A stretch of 64,000 nucleotides of DNA from Prinia subflava (GCF_021018805.1 NC_086258.1:8533081-8597080); one strand, 5' to 3'. Shown: positions 42,731 to 56,825, counted from the stretch's first letter. Numbers and translations are program-made. The notes: generated from the letters alone by a model not told the origin.

Positions 42731-45700
42731 GGCCTGACCGGGCAGGGTGGGAGGTGGAGAGAAGGGGATACTGCCCTTTGGATTCCTCAGGAATGATTCC
42801 TTCAGCCGTCTCAGAACTCCTCACAGCTCTAGGAGTGCCTCTTCCCCGCTGTGCAGGGCGCAGACATTGGGATTTCTTCACTTTTGGGAGCACTTTCCCA
42901 TCTGGGCTTTGCTCTGTGCAGCCCCTGGGTGGGTGCAGGGACGTGTTTGTGTGCTGTGCTTTGTTTTTCCTGGCTGGGGCCGCGTCCCCCTGCCCAGTGT
43001 CTCTTCCCTGTTCCCTGTTCCCAGGGCAGCTGCCATTCCCATCAGCCTGGAGGCTCTCAGGAGATCCCCAAGCTCCAGTGATGGGACATGACAGCAGCAG
43101 GATGGCCCCAAAAGTGGCTGAGACCAGCCGAGATCACACAGATCCCGTGTCCATCCCAGCTCTGAATCCACCTACGCTCAGCAGGAGAACCTGGCAGCCA
43201 CTTCTCCTCCCAGCACCCCAAAATTCCCTTATCTGCACCATAAACCGGGGAAGAAGCCCTCAGGAGAGGTGTTATCTCCTGCAGGAGAGGTCAGGAAACA
43301 CCTGGCAGCCGTGGCCTGGCTGAATCCAGGATTCCAAAGCCCGGGCTCACTCCCATTAATGGACTGTGTTTCACAGGGACTCCATAAAGCAGTTAATCCT
43401 TATCTGCAATTTATAAAAGGATAAACTGCACGTAATTAGGACCATATTGTGCAAGGCAGGCAGCTCCAGCAGAGCGGCAGCACAGCCTTGCAGCTCCTCC
43501 CAGGAACCAGCACACGATCCCAGGCCCCTCCAGCCCCTCCTGGGACCTCCCAGGGGTCACCCACAGCCCTGGGCACCCTCCAGCTCCTGTCTGCCAGCTC
43601 TAATCTCAGGGCTCAGGACTCTGAGCATGAATAAACTCAGCTGTTATTTGCAAACAATTCACCCACAGGTACTCGACAAACACAAACCTGTAATTAAGCA
43701 AATAACGAGAGCCTTCTCCCCCATTGTACAGCGCCGCAGACGGGCTTCTGTTTGAATTGTTTTATTGCAAAAGGGGTTTAAATCACTCTTTTTGTTTGAG
43801 ATGAGGTAAAAGCTAAACATTTAAAAAAAAAGCACTCAGGGGAAGGAGCTGGATGGGTGCCTGCCAGGGCTCTATCACTGCTTTTCCCATAGGAAACCCC
43901 CCCAAATCTGCTGAGAACGGGACACCCGCAGCATCGCCTCCTGCCCTGCTGCTATCACAAACCAAACACGGGGGAAGGTGAATGTAAACAGTTTCTTCAG
44001 CCCCATCAAATTACCACAGTTAAAACTCGGCCCTAATTGCTCCTGGAGCAGGGGTTGGCACAGCACATCATCCCCCAGCCCTGGGGGGACAAGGACTCCC
44101 GTCCCCTCACTCCCTGTCCCCCCAAAGCAGCACTGCATCCTGGGGATGAGGGGTGAGGCAGGACCCCAGGTGAAAGAAGCCCCCAGGGAGTGATTTCCCA
44201 CCCTGCACCCCCAGTTTGGGGACAGGGAAGAGCCTCTGCAGACTTTCCCTGGAGCAGCTTCTTCCCCCTGAGTCCTCCCAGTCCTGACTCTTCTGTTTCC
44301 CTTGGGCCAGCCAGGGCCCCTCTCCCCAGCCCCTGCTGTCATCCCAAACCACCAGAACTCCACATTCCCCTGCTGCTGAGCAGGGACAGGCTCACTGCCT
44401 GTGCTCCCTGTCACCCCCGGGGCAATCCTTAATCCTTATCACGTTTTCCCAGTTGCTCCCTCCTTCCCCACACAATGAAGGTCAGGGTGCAGAGGGACAT
44501 TTGGGTTCTTGCCATCAAAACAGCCCGCTTTGGTTTGGTTTGTTTTATTTTTTTTTCCTTCTTCCTGCCCCATTTCCAAGGCTGAGGTGGCTGAGGATAT
44601 TGGGATGGGGCAGCCCTGAGCCAGCTCTGCCCTGCATGGAGAGAATCTCACTCATTTCCACTGGGGAGAGCAGGGAAATGACCAAACGGGGAAATCAGTG
44701 TAATCAACAGGCATCTGCAGCTTTGCCTATTTTATTTTACTGCTTAGAGGGTTTTGTTTTTAAAGGCTCAGTTTTTTCCAAGGGTGGAAAACCTGCCCCA
44801 GAGTGAACCCACTGGGGTAGCCAAGCCCGGGGGAGCAAGAGAGTTCTGGCAATTTTGAAATCAAACTATCTTTTTCTGTTAGAAAAACAAGTCTCCGTCT
44901 GGCCAAAGACAAATACTCTGAGTGTTTGCTTTTAACACTTTCAGTGGCAGCCAGCTGGGCCTTCTCATTTTACAGCAGCTCCTCACCTTGCACCACTCCC
45001 TGAAGGGGGGTGCCAGCTCTTTGATTACTACAATAACACATTTTAAAGTTTGGCTTTGTGAAGAGAAGCTTCCTCTGGCCGTGTGGGTTCTGCAGAAGCT
45101 GAAGTCGCTTCCTGCTGCCCTCAGGGCTCATCTCTGTCCCTCCAGCAGCCCTCAGAGCACCCCGTCCCCATTTCCAGAACTGCTCTGTCCGTGTAGGAGA
45201 GTGAGGGGCCGAATCTATCCTCCTCTGAGCCAGCAGTGACAACCTCAGGGCTGTTTGCTGCCAGCTCCGTGCACGTAGGCAGTGGAATAAAAGGTCAGAG
45301 AGGCACCCTGGGTGTCACCGCTGGTGTCACCTCAGGGACACTGCGTGGGCAGCTCAGCCTTGTTACAGCAGAGCACCCACAAGTGAGAAACCATCCGAGA
45401 GATGAGTGTGGAGGAAACCAGGCGGGTTTCCTGCCTTGGCTGGGCTGTTCCTGAGGCTTTCCTGTGCCCTGAGCCCCCTGGGAGCCCCAGCCACACCAGC
45501 CCCTGTGCAGGGTGACACCGCAGTCCCAGGGCTCAGGGCAGCTCTGCCATCCCACCACGGTGCCCACAGCTCTGTCAGGAATTCTGCAGGGAGACAGAAA
45601 GCTTTGCTGAGCTCTGTGTCCTCCCTGCTGATAAAAGAATGTTTCTGGCCAGTGCCCAGGTTCTCTGTGGAAAGGAGGATCCATCTGGAGGGTACCAGAC

Positions 45701-47014
45701 CCGAAGCTACCAGGATGGAGTCACAAACTTCCCTGGAAACTGAGGGATGGGACATCTCCTTGGCTTGGGCATAACTAGAGGTGGGAAGGGTCAGGTTCTT
45801 GTGTCTTGTGGCCCTGGTAACACTGGCCACCATGCTGCCATCCCCAAAATGCTGGTGCCACGTGGCCCGGGCAGGGGACAGCTGCTGGCAGCAGGGCTCA
45901 GAGAAGGGACCTCGGGAGTTTGTGTTGGGAGCCACGGGCAGCTGAGCCTGGGGGGTGTGGAGAAGGGTGCTTGGGCTTTCAAATCTATTGGTTCACCGAG
46001 GAGCCGGCAAGGGAGGGGCAAGGAGCAGCCTGCTTCGTAATTGTAATTGCGTTAATTACCCGGGCTGGCTCCGAGCAGGATCCCACACTGAGGCAGGTGC
46101 CTCATCATCCCCTACCCTCCATCCGTGCCACCCTGCCAGCAGAGCACCCAGCCAGGCCTGGGCCATGCCCGGCTCCAAAGGTGGCTCCCAACCAGTGTCC
46201 CCATCCCTGTCACAATCCAGGGTCACACCTGGGGCCACCCTGAGCATGCAGCTCTTGACACGATGGCTTTTGGGGGAGCCATGCAAGGCACACACACCGG
46301 TCCCTTGCACACACAGAGGTCCCTTGCAGGCTGCTGGAAGGGCAGGGCAGGGATCCCAGTGATGCTCAGGGGTGTCACCAGGGTCCCCAGCTCCTGTCAA
46401 TCACTCAGGAGGCTGCTGTGCTCTGCAGGAGCAGGCAGGGTGGTGTGTGTGGGATCTGGCCCCGGGGCCTGGCTCAGCCCGTGTCCAAGTGACGCAATGG
46501 AAAGCAGCAGAAGCAGCAAAAGCAGCAAGCAGGAGCGTGCCTTGCCCCTACTTGCAGCTCCTGCAGCTCTAGGGCTCGATGCTGCAGATAAACGGCCTTG
46601 ATGGGACGGCAGGACAAGTTCCAACACTGCTTCCCAGTGTCTGCTGCCAGCTCCAGAGCGTGAGAAAATACCAGGCAGGGAGGGAAGGGATCAGCATCGC
46701 ACGGATGTTTGGAGATGATTGATATTTTTATGGTGAAGTTGGGATTTTTTGGGTTCCTCCATCCCCTCCACGTGGCAGGTTCCTGGGCTCGGGCTTGCAC
46801 GCACGTGTTGGGCACTGTGCTGCCCACGGGACAGGCCAAGGGCTGGGCTGCACCCCAGCTCCTCACCTGGGCACCCACAGCTGGGTGCAGGCACCCACTG
46901 AGGGCCTGCACAGCAGCCCTGGCCCTGGCCCCACTCCACACCTCCCCAGGCTGGTTAGGATGGACCCCCAAAACCAGTGAGTCTGAAAGTAAATCAAGCA
47001 AAGCACTAAAAGCA
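42731..47014. other. Intergenic, with a motif-rich AT block
   Basis: The block 43,385-43,830 carries TTATCTGC and AGGATAAAC (GATA-like), TATAAAAGG, ACAAACACAAACC (FOX-like), GTAATTA and TTGTTTTATTGC, and may be an enhancer. A second TAATTGTAATTGCGTTAATTA cluster sits at about 46,037. No coding exon seen. Confidence 0.45.
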
Positions 47015-47019
47015 CAAAT

Positions 47020-47395
47020 CCCCCATGGGTGTCCATCCATCCCCAAGGACAGGGATTCTCTGTGTGCCTCCCATGGGTGTCCATCCATCCCCAAGGACAG
47101 GGATTCTCCATGTGCCTCCCATGGGTGTCCATCCATCCCCAAGGACAGGGATTCTCCATGTGCCTCCCATGGGTGTCCATCCATCCCAAGGACAGGGATT
47201 CTCCATGTGCCTCTCATGGGTGTCCATCCATCCCCAAGGACAGGGATTCTCCATGTGCCTCCCATGGGTGTCCATCCATCCCAAGGACAGGGATTCTCCA
47301 TGTGCCTCCCATGGGTGTCCATCCATCCCAAGGACAGGGATTCCCTGGGTGCCTCTCATGGGTGTCCATCCACCCCCAAGGACAGGGATTCCCAG
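47020..47395. repeat. 46-48-bp minisatellite
   Basis: About eight copies of a unit beginning catgggtgtccatccatccc and ending tccatgtgcctcc. Outer copies diverge. Stop-free frames on both strands. Confidence 0.96.
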
Positions 47396-48585
47396 GAATT
47401 TCCACCTCCCTGCCCATGGTGCAGCCAGCTCCAGGGACTGGCCACAGGAGAGGGCTGTGGTTAAAGAAGCAGCAGAGAGAATTTGTTGCCACCCTCTCCC
47501 CTCAGCCCCCAAAACTCCAGCACCAGCTGAGGGAGTGAATTCTCCTCACCAGCTGGGAAGGACCAGACTCTTCTCAATCTGTTCTAGGACATGGCCTCCC
47601 TCTCCTTCCACCTTTGCAGCGCTGGGAGGAAGGGAAGCAGTGCAGGGAGCACAGCTCTCTCCTGGCAGGTTGTGGGACATGTCTGGGCATAAACCATCTC
47701 CCGCTGCAGACACGGAGCCACCGCCTGCTCCAGGGGTTCTGCCCCCATGAAGGGACCTGATGTGGGCAGCAGCTTCAGGACACGTCCCCAGGAGGGCCCT
47801 GTGCCCACCTGGATCCTGCTGGAGAGGGGAAACCACAGCAAGCGAGCTCAGCTCTCTGGGAAATCTCCCTGCCTGCATCCCTTGGGGTCGTGCTGAGGAA
47901 TTCAGCCTGATTATCATTAGAATAAAGGCCAAAGGAGCCCAGCTCACCCTAACTCTGCTCTCAGGTTCTTCCCACCACGGGTCCAGCTCAGGGACCTGCT
48001 CTGGGATGAGGCTGGGATCCTGCCTAGTGCAGGAGCTTGCTGTGGGGCAGGCAGGGCTGCTGTGAAATGGCAGGAGATGGGCCACACTTCCAGCAATCCT
48101 GTTTTATCTGCTCCTGGGCCCTCCCAAATCAGCCACGCTCCTGCTCTCTGTTACCTGCCTGACCATCAGCAAATTCAGGAAGGGGGAGATGTTGAAAGGA
48201 TGCACTCCTGACCCTCGTGCAGCATCCTGTCAGTGCTTCCCCCAGGACGTGGGTCAGGAGAGGACAAAGCTGGCTGCAGGGAGCCTGCTCCTTCCCAGAG
48301 AGATGTGCCTCCCCTAGGTGAGGCTCCTATTGCTAAAAGGAAGGTTTTTCCTGAATAAAGATGAGGCTTAGCCACAGAATTGAACTAAAAAGACCCAGTC
48401 TGCTTCAAAATTGATGTCCAGAGCTGCCGCCCCGGGCAAGGAGAGCACTCCCCACCCAGCAGTGCCCCCGGCAACCCTCCCACACCCCTGTGGATGCTCC
48501 GGGAAAGAGGGAGACAAATCCACCCGGGTGACTGGGTGTTCCACCAATTAATTTATGTCTGAGTGTGCAAAAACAACCACCACGC
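47396..48585. other. Intergenic, no gene seen
   Basis: Unique sequence without recognised features. Confidence 0.55.
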
Positions 48586-48589
48586 ACCT

Positions 48590-48880
48590 TGGAAGCCGGG
48601 CACGGGCTTTTTGCCCGGGGCTCTCCCAGCGAACGCCGCGTTTCCGACGGCTCCCGGGGGTTCGCTCTCGCCTCCTTATCAGAGCCGGGACGCGTGTGGT
48701 TTTCTGATGGGGAATTGCGGCCCCGGGCGCTCCACCTGCCGGCTCCCCCGGCCGCTCCCAGCGGAGGAGGAGGCTCCTCACCGTGGGATCCTCATCCTGC
48801 GAGCGGCAGCCGGGGAAGCGGCTGTGCCCGGGCAGGTCCCCGCGGCGGGCAGAGCTCGGCTCCCGCAGGCGCTGGGATGT
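48590..48880. promoter_or_regulatory. Isolated CpG-rich cluster
   Basis: CpG-dense and GC-rich (GAACGCCGCGTTTCCGACGG, CGGGACGCGTG). The minus strand has no convincing donor or exon that I could fit to a known gene. It could be a distal promoter, lncRNA start or enhancer. Confidence 0.35.
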
Positions 48881-51800
48881 GCTGCGCCCTGGCCATGAGC
48901 TCACCCCAGCCACTCGTCTCAGCTCATTGCTTTTCTCCTTTTCCCTTAAGGAATCGAGGCTCTTCTGTGCAGGTGAGGAGAGGAGTCTGAATTTGGGGGG
49001 AGTCAAAGCCCAGGCCTTCACACCGCCCTCAAACACCTGCATACTTTATTTAACCCTGCTCTGGTCCCTCTCCAGCCCTTGGGCTGTTTCCTTGCAGGTT
49101 CAAAATTTTTCTGTGAGGATTATGATCCTGCAAAGTCCTGCCATGGGGCTGGAGCACAGGAAGTGCTCATCCCCAACCTTTAAACCAGTGATTTTCAGGG
49201 AACTGCTCTGCATGTACAGGATTGCACCATCTTGTCCACAGCCCTGTGTCAGTGCTGCTGCCAGGGCTGGAGGGCTCGGAATGTCCCCTCTGTCCCTGTC
49301 ACTGCTGCACTGGGTTGGGAGACCTGAAATGGGCACACCTGGAAAGTCCCAACAGCTGTGCCAAGACGAGCAGGGGGACACTGAGAGCTGTCCTCAAGGA
49401 TTGTCCCTGCTCTGCTCCCTGAACGGGGCTGGGGCTGAGATGCCCAAGCCAGGGCAATGCCTTGGGACAAAAGGTTGGGAGTTTAGTGTTACACCAGGAA
49501 GACAACTGGCTGGAAAGCTGCCACTGCTCCTAAATAAACAAGGGACGAGCCCTGGCTTGGGTCCAGCTCACAGCTCTGATGACACAACCGTTCTTCCTTG
49601 TGCCCTTTGAAAAGCGGGAATGCACAGGGAGCATCCTCCCTCCTTGCACATTCCAGAGTCAGGGATTGTGCCAGGCTGGCAGCTGCTGCACTGGCCAGGG
49701 GCAGTGGCTTCTTCTTAGTCACTGGCCATGGCTCATGCTGGCAAAGCCACAATTCTTCTGGATCATCCCCTTGGCACTTCCCCTTTGCCCGTCCCACGTT
49801 CCTGTGCTGGACACTGCAAGGTGGGGAGTGGTACCTGGGCATGGTGATCCTTACCTGGGGAATACCTGCCCTAACACCATCAGGGAAGCCCAGGACAGGA
49901 GAAAATCTGGTCTCCAGAGCATGATTAACCCCTGGAAAGCAGAGGTGACTGACAGCTGTCCATCAACAAATGACACAGCAGGCTGGAAATTTGGGTGCAT
50001 CTGGCCCCCAGTGGGAGCCCAAGCCAAACCTCTGCCTGCCAGGGTGCTGATAAAAAATGGTGTTTTCATAAAACTGAGATTTGGGGGGAGGGTGCGTGGG
50101 GGGTGACATTTCCAACAAAACTCCTCTCTAGTGCCGGAACAGCAATCATTTTTATCACTTTTTGGCAGCCAACCAGATTTACAACGGCCTTTCACTGAAG
50201 AAACAGAGCTTCTGTTTGTTTTCGGGGCATCCACATTCCCAGGGTTTGACAGAAATGATTATTTTCCCCCCTTTTCTTCCAAATGTTGACACAAGAGTGA
50301 AACACTGCCTTCGCTGCCAGGTCGCCAGCCAGGCTGAGAGAGGGAAATGTGCTTGGCCAGAGGAGAGTCCAGGCCATGGCCCTGGGCTGCTCCACCCCAC
50401 CAAGGCTGCTCTGAGCTCGGAGCAGCTGCTCTGGCCCTGCTGGACCAGGACTCATCTCTTGGCCCCTTGGCCAGAGCCTGGGGGGGATGAGCTGCTGGGA
50501 GCTCATCTGACACAGTCCCTGCACCAAGGCTGAATCCAGCTGTGGGACAGGGGTTGGTGGGATCCCACGGGCTGGCCAGATGTGTTCCTGCACATCTGTC
50601 TGTGTCTGTGTCTCCTGCAAGGACTGGGAGCTGCAGCAGCCTCCTGCCTGTGCTGGGTGTTTGCCTGCCCTGGGATGGGGGAAGCGAATCCCACCGGCTC
50701 CTCCTGCTCCTGCCAGTGCTGGGCATGGAGACCCCAGAGCCATGCAAGGATAAATCTGCAGTCTGTGGCCTCAGGGCTGATGGCTGGTCCCTGTGGCACA
50801 TTTTTGGGGATGGTGTTTGCAGAGCTAGGCCAGAGCAGTGGGGAGCCCCCAGCTCTGTGCCCACCACGGCAAAGTCCCAGCACTCGGGGAGCTGGGGCAC
50901 CCTTCCTCAGGGAAACACCAGTGCCAGATTCCCAGAGAACTTGAAACAAAGCAAATCCAGTCCAAGACACGCATCTCCAAGCTCTGTAGCTGGAGGGCAC
51001 CGGGGGGAGCTCAGGGGGGAACAGGCTGAGGGGAATCAAAACTCCCTTTTGCAGCCAAGCGTGCATTTTCCCAAATCCTTTGCAGAGGCTGCAATTACCC
51101 AGACTTGCCCTCTGTGTCTGCACGAGGCTGCCCCACACTTTGAAGTGGCTCTTCACAGCAGGGTGAAGGTTCATTGACTCTTTGGGGATGAGCAGAGAGA
51201 CCTGCACCATCAGGATGGTCAGCAGGGAGAGCACCTGCAGCACCGAGCTTGGAGCTCGGCCTCCATCGCCACGGCCTTGGGCTGATGTGCTGCCCATTGG
51301 TGCCACGTTGCCACATCTGTGCCTGGCAGGGCCATCCTGCCCTGCTGCCAGATGAGGACACCAGCCCAGCAGCCCACGTCCTGCAAAACCGCTGCTCCCT
51401 GCATGCTGCTCCCGCTGCAAGCGGTGACCAGCGGCGCGGCCGGGGCCAGTGAGTGCGCCCGGACGTGTCAGCAGATGGCAATGTTTCTGTGCTCTGCTTA
51501 TCTCTGCTGGTGGCTGCTCTTCAGCCCACTGCCAAACCCCGGGGGATCAGCAGGACCCTCCCAACCATCACCCGAGCCAGAGAATCCAGAGCAGCAGGGC
51601 CCAATGGTGCGAACACCTCCAGCACCCTGCTAGCAGGATCTCCCAGCCCATTTCCTCTGTCCGTGCCCTGGACGTGGTCATCTCATCCTCCCCATCGTGG
51701 TGTTGCTGTTTCTGATCTCAGCCTCGGCCAGGAAGGGCAGAGGCACTGACAAAAATAGCCAACAAACTGTGCAATGAAGCTTTTTCAGACTCTTGGGTGT

Positions 51801-53195
51801 GGTGTGACTTTTTGGGCAATAGATCAGGGGTTGGCTTTTCCCATCCAGCACTGCTCCCCTGCACTGGCTTGGCTCGGCTTGGCTCAGCTCAGCTTGGCTC
51901 AGCTCGGCTTGGCTGCTCCAGCAGTTTGGGAGCACTAAGGGAAGCAGGGAGAGGCTGGGAACAGAGGAGGAGGTGGAAGAAGCCTGTTCCGGTGGTTAAA
52001 TGTCAGCCAAAACATCCCTGTGGGGAGCTGTGCAATGCAAGGTGTGAAGGGCAGCAGGTCACAGGTCGGGGCTCGGTGTCCCCAGCCTCCCCCTGGGCTG
52101 TGCCGCCGGTGTCTGCCCAGCCCAGCCCAGCCCAGCCCGCCTCGCTCGCAGCGGCAGATTTCGATTTCCCAGACTTCCTCTTTCGGGTGAGATTTATGAA
52201 GGTCTGATCACAGCAATTAGGAACCGGGAATGACCCAGCGAGGCTGCCCCAGGGGGTAAAAATAGCCCTGGGCAGTGACTCACTGGCTGCGGTGCGGAGC
52301 CCCGGGGCTGGGGACACGCTCCCTGTGTCACCCTTGTGCCCTCCTGTCCCGCTGCTGTGTCTCCCACACTGGAGAGCCGTATGGGGAGGTTCCAGAGGAT
52401 CCAGGTGTGTGCAGCAGGGACAGTTTGCGCTGTTGGGGGCTCCAGGTGTGACCCTGGAGCTGATGTCCCACTGCAGCCACACGGCTGTGCCCACATCCCA
52501 CCAGAGCCCGGCCAGGGGTGCCCATGGATGGGGGCTGCCTTCACAGCCTGCCTGGGGAAAGCAGCACAGATCTGGAAGGAGCCAGGCTGGACATAGGGAA
52601 CGTTTGAGGATTACACTTCACCTCCCGATGCGAGCACCTGCACGCCAGCAGCTCTGTCCCTCCCTGCCCGCAGGCTGGCGCTGGAGGGGGGCCAGCCCCT
52701 TGCTGTGAGCACTGCGTGTCCCTGCCACATCCCCGCGCTGTTCCCTCTCCCTGTCTGAGCCCATCAGGCCCAGCCTCTGCCCAAGCAGAGCCCCGAGCAG
52801 CGGGGCACGCTCAGCCCTGTGCCAGCCCAGCCGGGCAGAAGCGCCTGCTGAGGGTGGGTGCTCCCGCGGGGTGATTGCGCTTTCCTCCCTGCCAGCTAAA
52901 AATAGGTGGCAGAGCTCAAGGAACGAGGCGCTGGGTGTTCCTGTGCGGAGCAGGGCGCTGGAAGCGGGAGCCGGGGCGGTGTTGCAAGAGCAGCTCAGTT
53001 CAATGCGCCCCACAGCTCCAGTTTCGGGACTCCCTTTTGTTTTCGCAGGAGATTTGCACTTGAAAAGCCGCTGTCAAATTTGCATGCACAAACATGTAGC
53101 CAGGCCAGGAACAGGAACGGTGCCCTCTCCTTTCCAGAGCCATCCCAGTGCCTGTTGCACACCCCCGGAGCAGCACCAGGCTGCCAGGCTGGCCC
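48881..53195. other. Intergenic, possible regulatory sites
   Basis: A CTCF-like core, CAGCAGATGGCAAT, lies at 51,469-51,482 (one mismatch). A degenerate 5-bp ctYRG-type repeat runs 51,866-51,914 and cccag repeats 52,115-52,140. No exon recognised. Confidence 0.5.
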
Positions 53196-53199
53196 GGAG

Positions 53200-53830
53200 C
53201 GCCCAGCGAAGGCTGCACGGTGCATCCACCATCAGCGCCGTGTGCTGAGCCCACATCCCCTCCCGGGACAGGCAGAGCTGCGCTGCCCGGTGATTAATGA
53301 CCCTCTGCTGCCATTTCCCAGGAGGAAACGAGCGTCTTCCCATTGGAAGGAGCTCATTTCGATCATCGCGGCCCTGACAGCTCCCGCCATCCATCGCAGA
53401 AGGGGCTTTGACCGTGAACTCCCAGCCCGCGGGCTGGCTTTGCCTTCCCGGCTGGGGAACGATGGCAGTGCCGGTCCTTCCATCCCTGCGGTGCCCGGGG
53501 CTGCTCTGGAATGGGCGCACACAGCCCTGCAGCGGGGCAGAGCCGATCCCTGGCTCAGGCGCTCTCTCCTTTGATAGTGAGCTGTTCCCTCGCGTGGCGA
53601 CACGTCCCCACCGGCGGCGCCGGTGCCAGCTCGTCTCTAAAGCGGAGTTCTCGGCAGCTTAAGGGCGCTGTGTGGTCTGAGCATCCCCGCCAGGCTGCCC
53701 GGCGGGAGCTCGCCCCAGCACACGAGGCTGCACGGGGTGAGCGCTGCCGTGCCAGGGCCCGCGGGGAGCGGGGCTGCTGCGGCTGGAAATGCTCGAGGGA
53801 ATCGCTTTTAGGGCTCTGGGCCCGGCCAGG
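53200..53830. promoter_or_regulatory. Broad CpG-rich cluster
   Basis: Raised CpG density over about 600 bp with CGTCCCCACCGGCGGCGCCGG at its core. Length and composition fit a CpG island. No recognised exon on either strand. Confidence 0.35.
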
Positions 53831-56825
53831 GTGTCCCCACCCGCACCGTCTGCACTCCTGCAGGTGGTTTTGTATCATCCCGTGCCAGAGGGGGAACAGG
53901 GGAAACCGCAATCCTGGCCGGGCTCAAACCATCCCAGAGCCTCCGCTGCACCCTTGGGGCTGGCCACATGCAGGGAGGATTTGCTCCGAGTCCTTTTGGT
54001 CAAGCACAGAGAGCTGGAGAGGGTTCGTGCCAAGAGCTGGTCCTCTCCCACTCGCCGCTGGAAGGGTTATCAGGACAGGAGTGAAATCTGGAGCGTGGCC
54101 GAGGTGGGAGAGGTGTGGGAACTCAGACAAGGCAGGGTTATTTCCCCTGCACCGCGGAGAAGAGAGGCAGGAAAGACACACAAATAGACATAATTGAGGC
54201 TAAATGTCTTAGGTTTTTGAATCAACATGTACCACTGAGAGCACAATCAAAGGCTCTTTAGTAATTTATTGACTTACCCTGAAGTAAAATTATCTGCGTG
54301 TATTTATCACACCCACACCCACTCCCACCCCTTCCTATTAGGTAACTGAGCCCTTCCAGAGCTCTCAGCTCCCCAGTGCCACACGGAGGGGGAGGAGGAG
54401 GACGGGATGTGGGACAGGGAATTCTGTGCAGGAACCAGCCTCACCCCAGCCAGGTGCACATCAGCACCCACAAGGTGCGGGTTTGCTGCAGGTGGGGGGA
54501 CACAGCCGGGTCCTGCTGCTCTGAAATCTGGATCACATCCAAACACAGCTCTAGAGACATCCCCAGTGGGGTCAGTGGTTCTGCAAGCGCTGTGGGCATG
54601 GGGTGCACGGAGGTTCTTTGGCTGGTTCAGCAGCACCCTGGCATCCATCACACCTCCCTGCCCCGCTCAGCAGCACCAAGGCTCCCTCAGAGAGCCGGGA
54701 GATGGCTCAAAAGTGGTTTGGAATTCAGCACCCCACCACGTCCCAGCTCCCCATCCTGGTGCTCCATGTGGGAGCAGTTCACCTCCCTGCCCACGCCCAG
54801 CTGAGCCCAGGCAGACTCAGGGTTGTCCCTTCCTGCCTCCAGGCCAGCCCCAGTGACATCCCAGCCTCGTCTTTCCAGGCAGAAAGGGGAAGGTGGCGGT
54901 GACAGGCGCGGCCGGCAGGCCCCGAGGTCAGGCTCGGTTTCCAAAGGCACGTGCGGGTTCTCTGCGCTTGCAAAACTTCCCCGTCCCTCCTCTTACGAAA
55001 GGCCCTCGGCTTGCAAAAGAGCAGAGCCTCAGGAGCACGCGAGAAAATAAACAAATGGTGAAGAAAAACCACGCTGAAGGTGCCTGCCTCTGACTTCCCC
55101 ACCATGCCAGAGGTGAGGGCAGCTCGTGCCTCAGTTTCCCTTCAGCTGGGGGAGCAGCCAGTGCCACAAGGCTCAGGCTGTGGCCGTGCTCCTGGTCCTG
55201 GTCCATTCTGGCACCCAGCCCTGGCCCAGGGGCTCGGAAAAACCTTCCCCTCCCCACCCCACAGTGCGGATTCAGAACACTGATTCTGGTTACTGACAAA
55301 CGAGGTGACAGACAATGGAGGGGGAGGCCAAGCCTGACCCCACATCCCTGGAAAGCGCCAGTGGCAGCTGTGGGCAGCTGGGATGCAGCTTCCAAAACGG
55401 CCCCAGCTCCCTCAGAAGGGCAGAGGAATCACCAGGAGATGAATTTTCTCCAGTGGGAAACCCCAGCAGCAGGAACAGCCCTCCCACGGGGCATCACCAC
55501 ACCCCGGGGTGCTCTTGGAGGGGGCAAAACACAACTGGGAGGGCAGAAGAAGTTTTACATCCCAAGGTTTCATCCCTGAGCGCCAAGGTGGGGCAGAGCC
55601 AAGGCAGAGGGCTCCTCCAAAGGAGCAGCAGAGGCCGTGCAGGCTCGCACAGGGAGAGTGCAGAGTCCAGGCTGGCTCATAAATGAGGGGGGCACCACAC
55701 ACACCAAAGCCCCCAGGCTGGGATTTGGGGTGTTTTCCCTCTGCTTTGCCCCAGCCCTATCGCCTCAAACCAGCATGGGAAACTGTGAGTGTGACACAGA
55801 TATTGCCCAAGGGCAGATATCAGCCACGCTTCCTGCACCACGCTCAGCCCTCCGCCCACCCCGCAGCCCCTCCAGCCCACAGCTCATCCACCCTGGCACC
55901 AATTAGCCTGATTAACACCAGAACTCCGTGTGGTGATAGAGGGGGAGCCCCAGGCTGCTGGAGCAAAGCCTGGTCTGTGCATGGATGAGGGAAGCTTCTT
56001 CCAGGCTGGGGTTACCCCCAAAAAGGAGGGGAGAGCTGGTGGCCCTGCTACGTTTTTGTTTCAGGCTGGCCCTGGGTTGACAGTGTCTGTCAGGCAGCTG
56101 GGACAAACCTCAGCCACCCCTCCAAGCCACCTCTGGATGTGTCCACAACCACACTGCCCATGTGGCCCCAAACCTCTGCCAGACACCCTGATGCCCTGAT
56201 GGGGAAAGATTTGACCCCAAAACCCTGAAATATCACATTTCTGAGCAGAGTCATGCCTGAATCCCCCTGCTGTGCCCACACCCATGAGAGGGAAGGGCTG
56301 TGTGAGAGGGAATGGATGCGAGTGGGCACAGGTGAGTGTGCAAGGATAGGTGGTGTGCAAGGTTAATGTGCACACCTCAGGACATCCCTGGCAGCAGGCA
56401 GGAGGTCAGAGCCCTTCCCTGTGCAGGGACAGACGCTGGCCTCGTCCCCAGTGACAAACCCAGCCTTGGGAACAGCCCCCAGCAGCCCAGCTCGGGCTGC
56501 AGTGAATTATGGACACCTCGACGCGCCGGTCCCCACGGCAGAAGGCGCTGCTTGGGTCCAGCCCCCACAGCTGCCTCCAGGGCTCCCTGGGGATGGCAGC
56601 CCTGGGAACGGGCACTGGGGGAGCCCAGCAATGCGGGGATGGGGTCTGCTCTGCCCTGGCAGCACCAATTCCATGCCCTGAGGGGGGCACAGCACCCAGG
56701 CCCTGCTGCAGAGCCATCCCGGAGCTTCTTGTTCTCCCACCACTGCCCACGGGGGTCCTGCAGCTGGGAAAGGGCAATCCACCCCATAAATCCGTCAGTT
56801 TTACTGGGAAAATGCCTGGGAAGAT
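53831..56825. other. Intergenic, no gene seen
   Basis: An AT-rich unique stretch at 54,180-54,310 is the only compositional change. No exon or repeat recognised. Confidence 0.5.

Noticed and set aside
41883..42893. 336-codon minus-strand frame
   Set aside because: Ordinary GC-rich open frame without domains, signal peptide or splice support.
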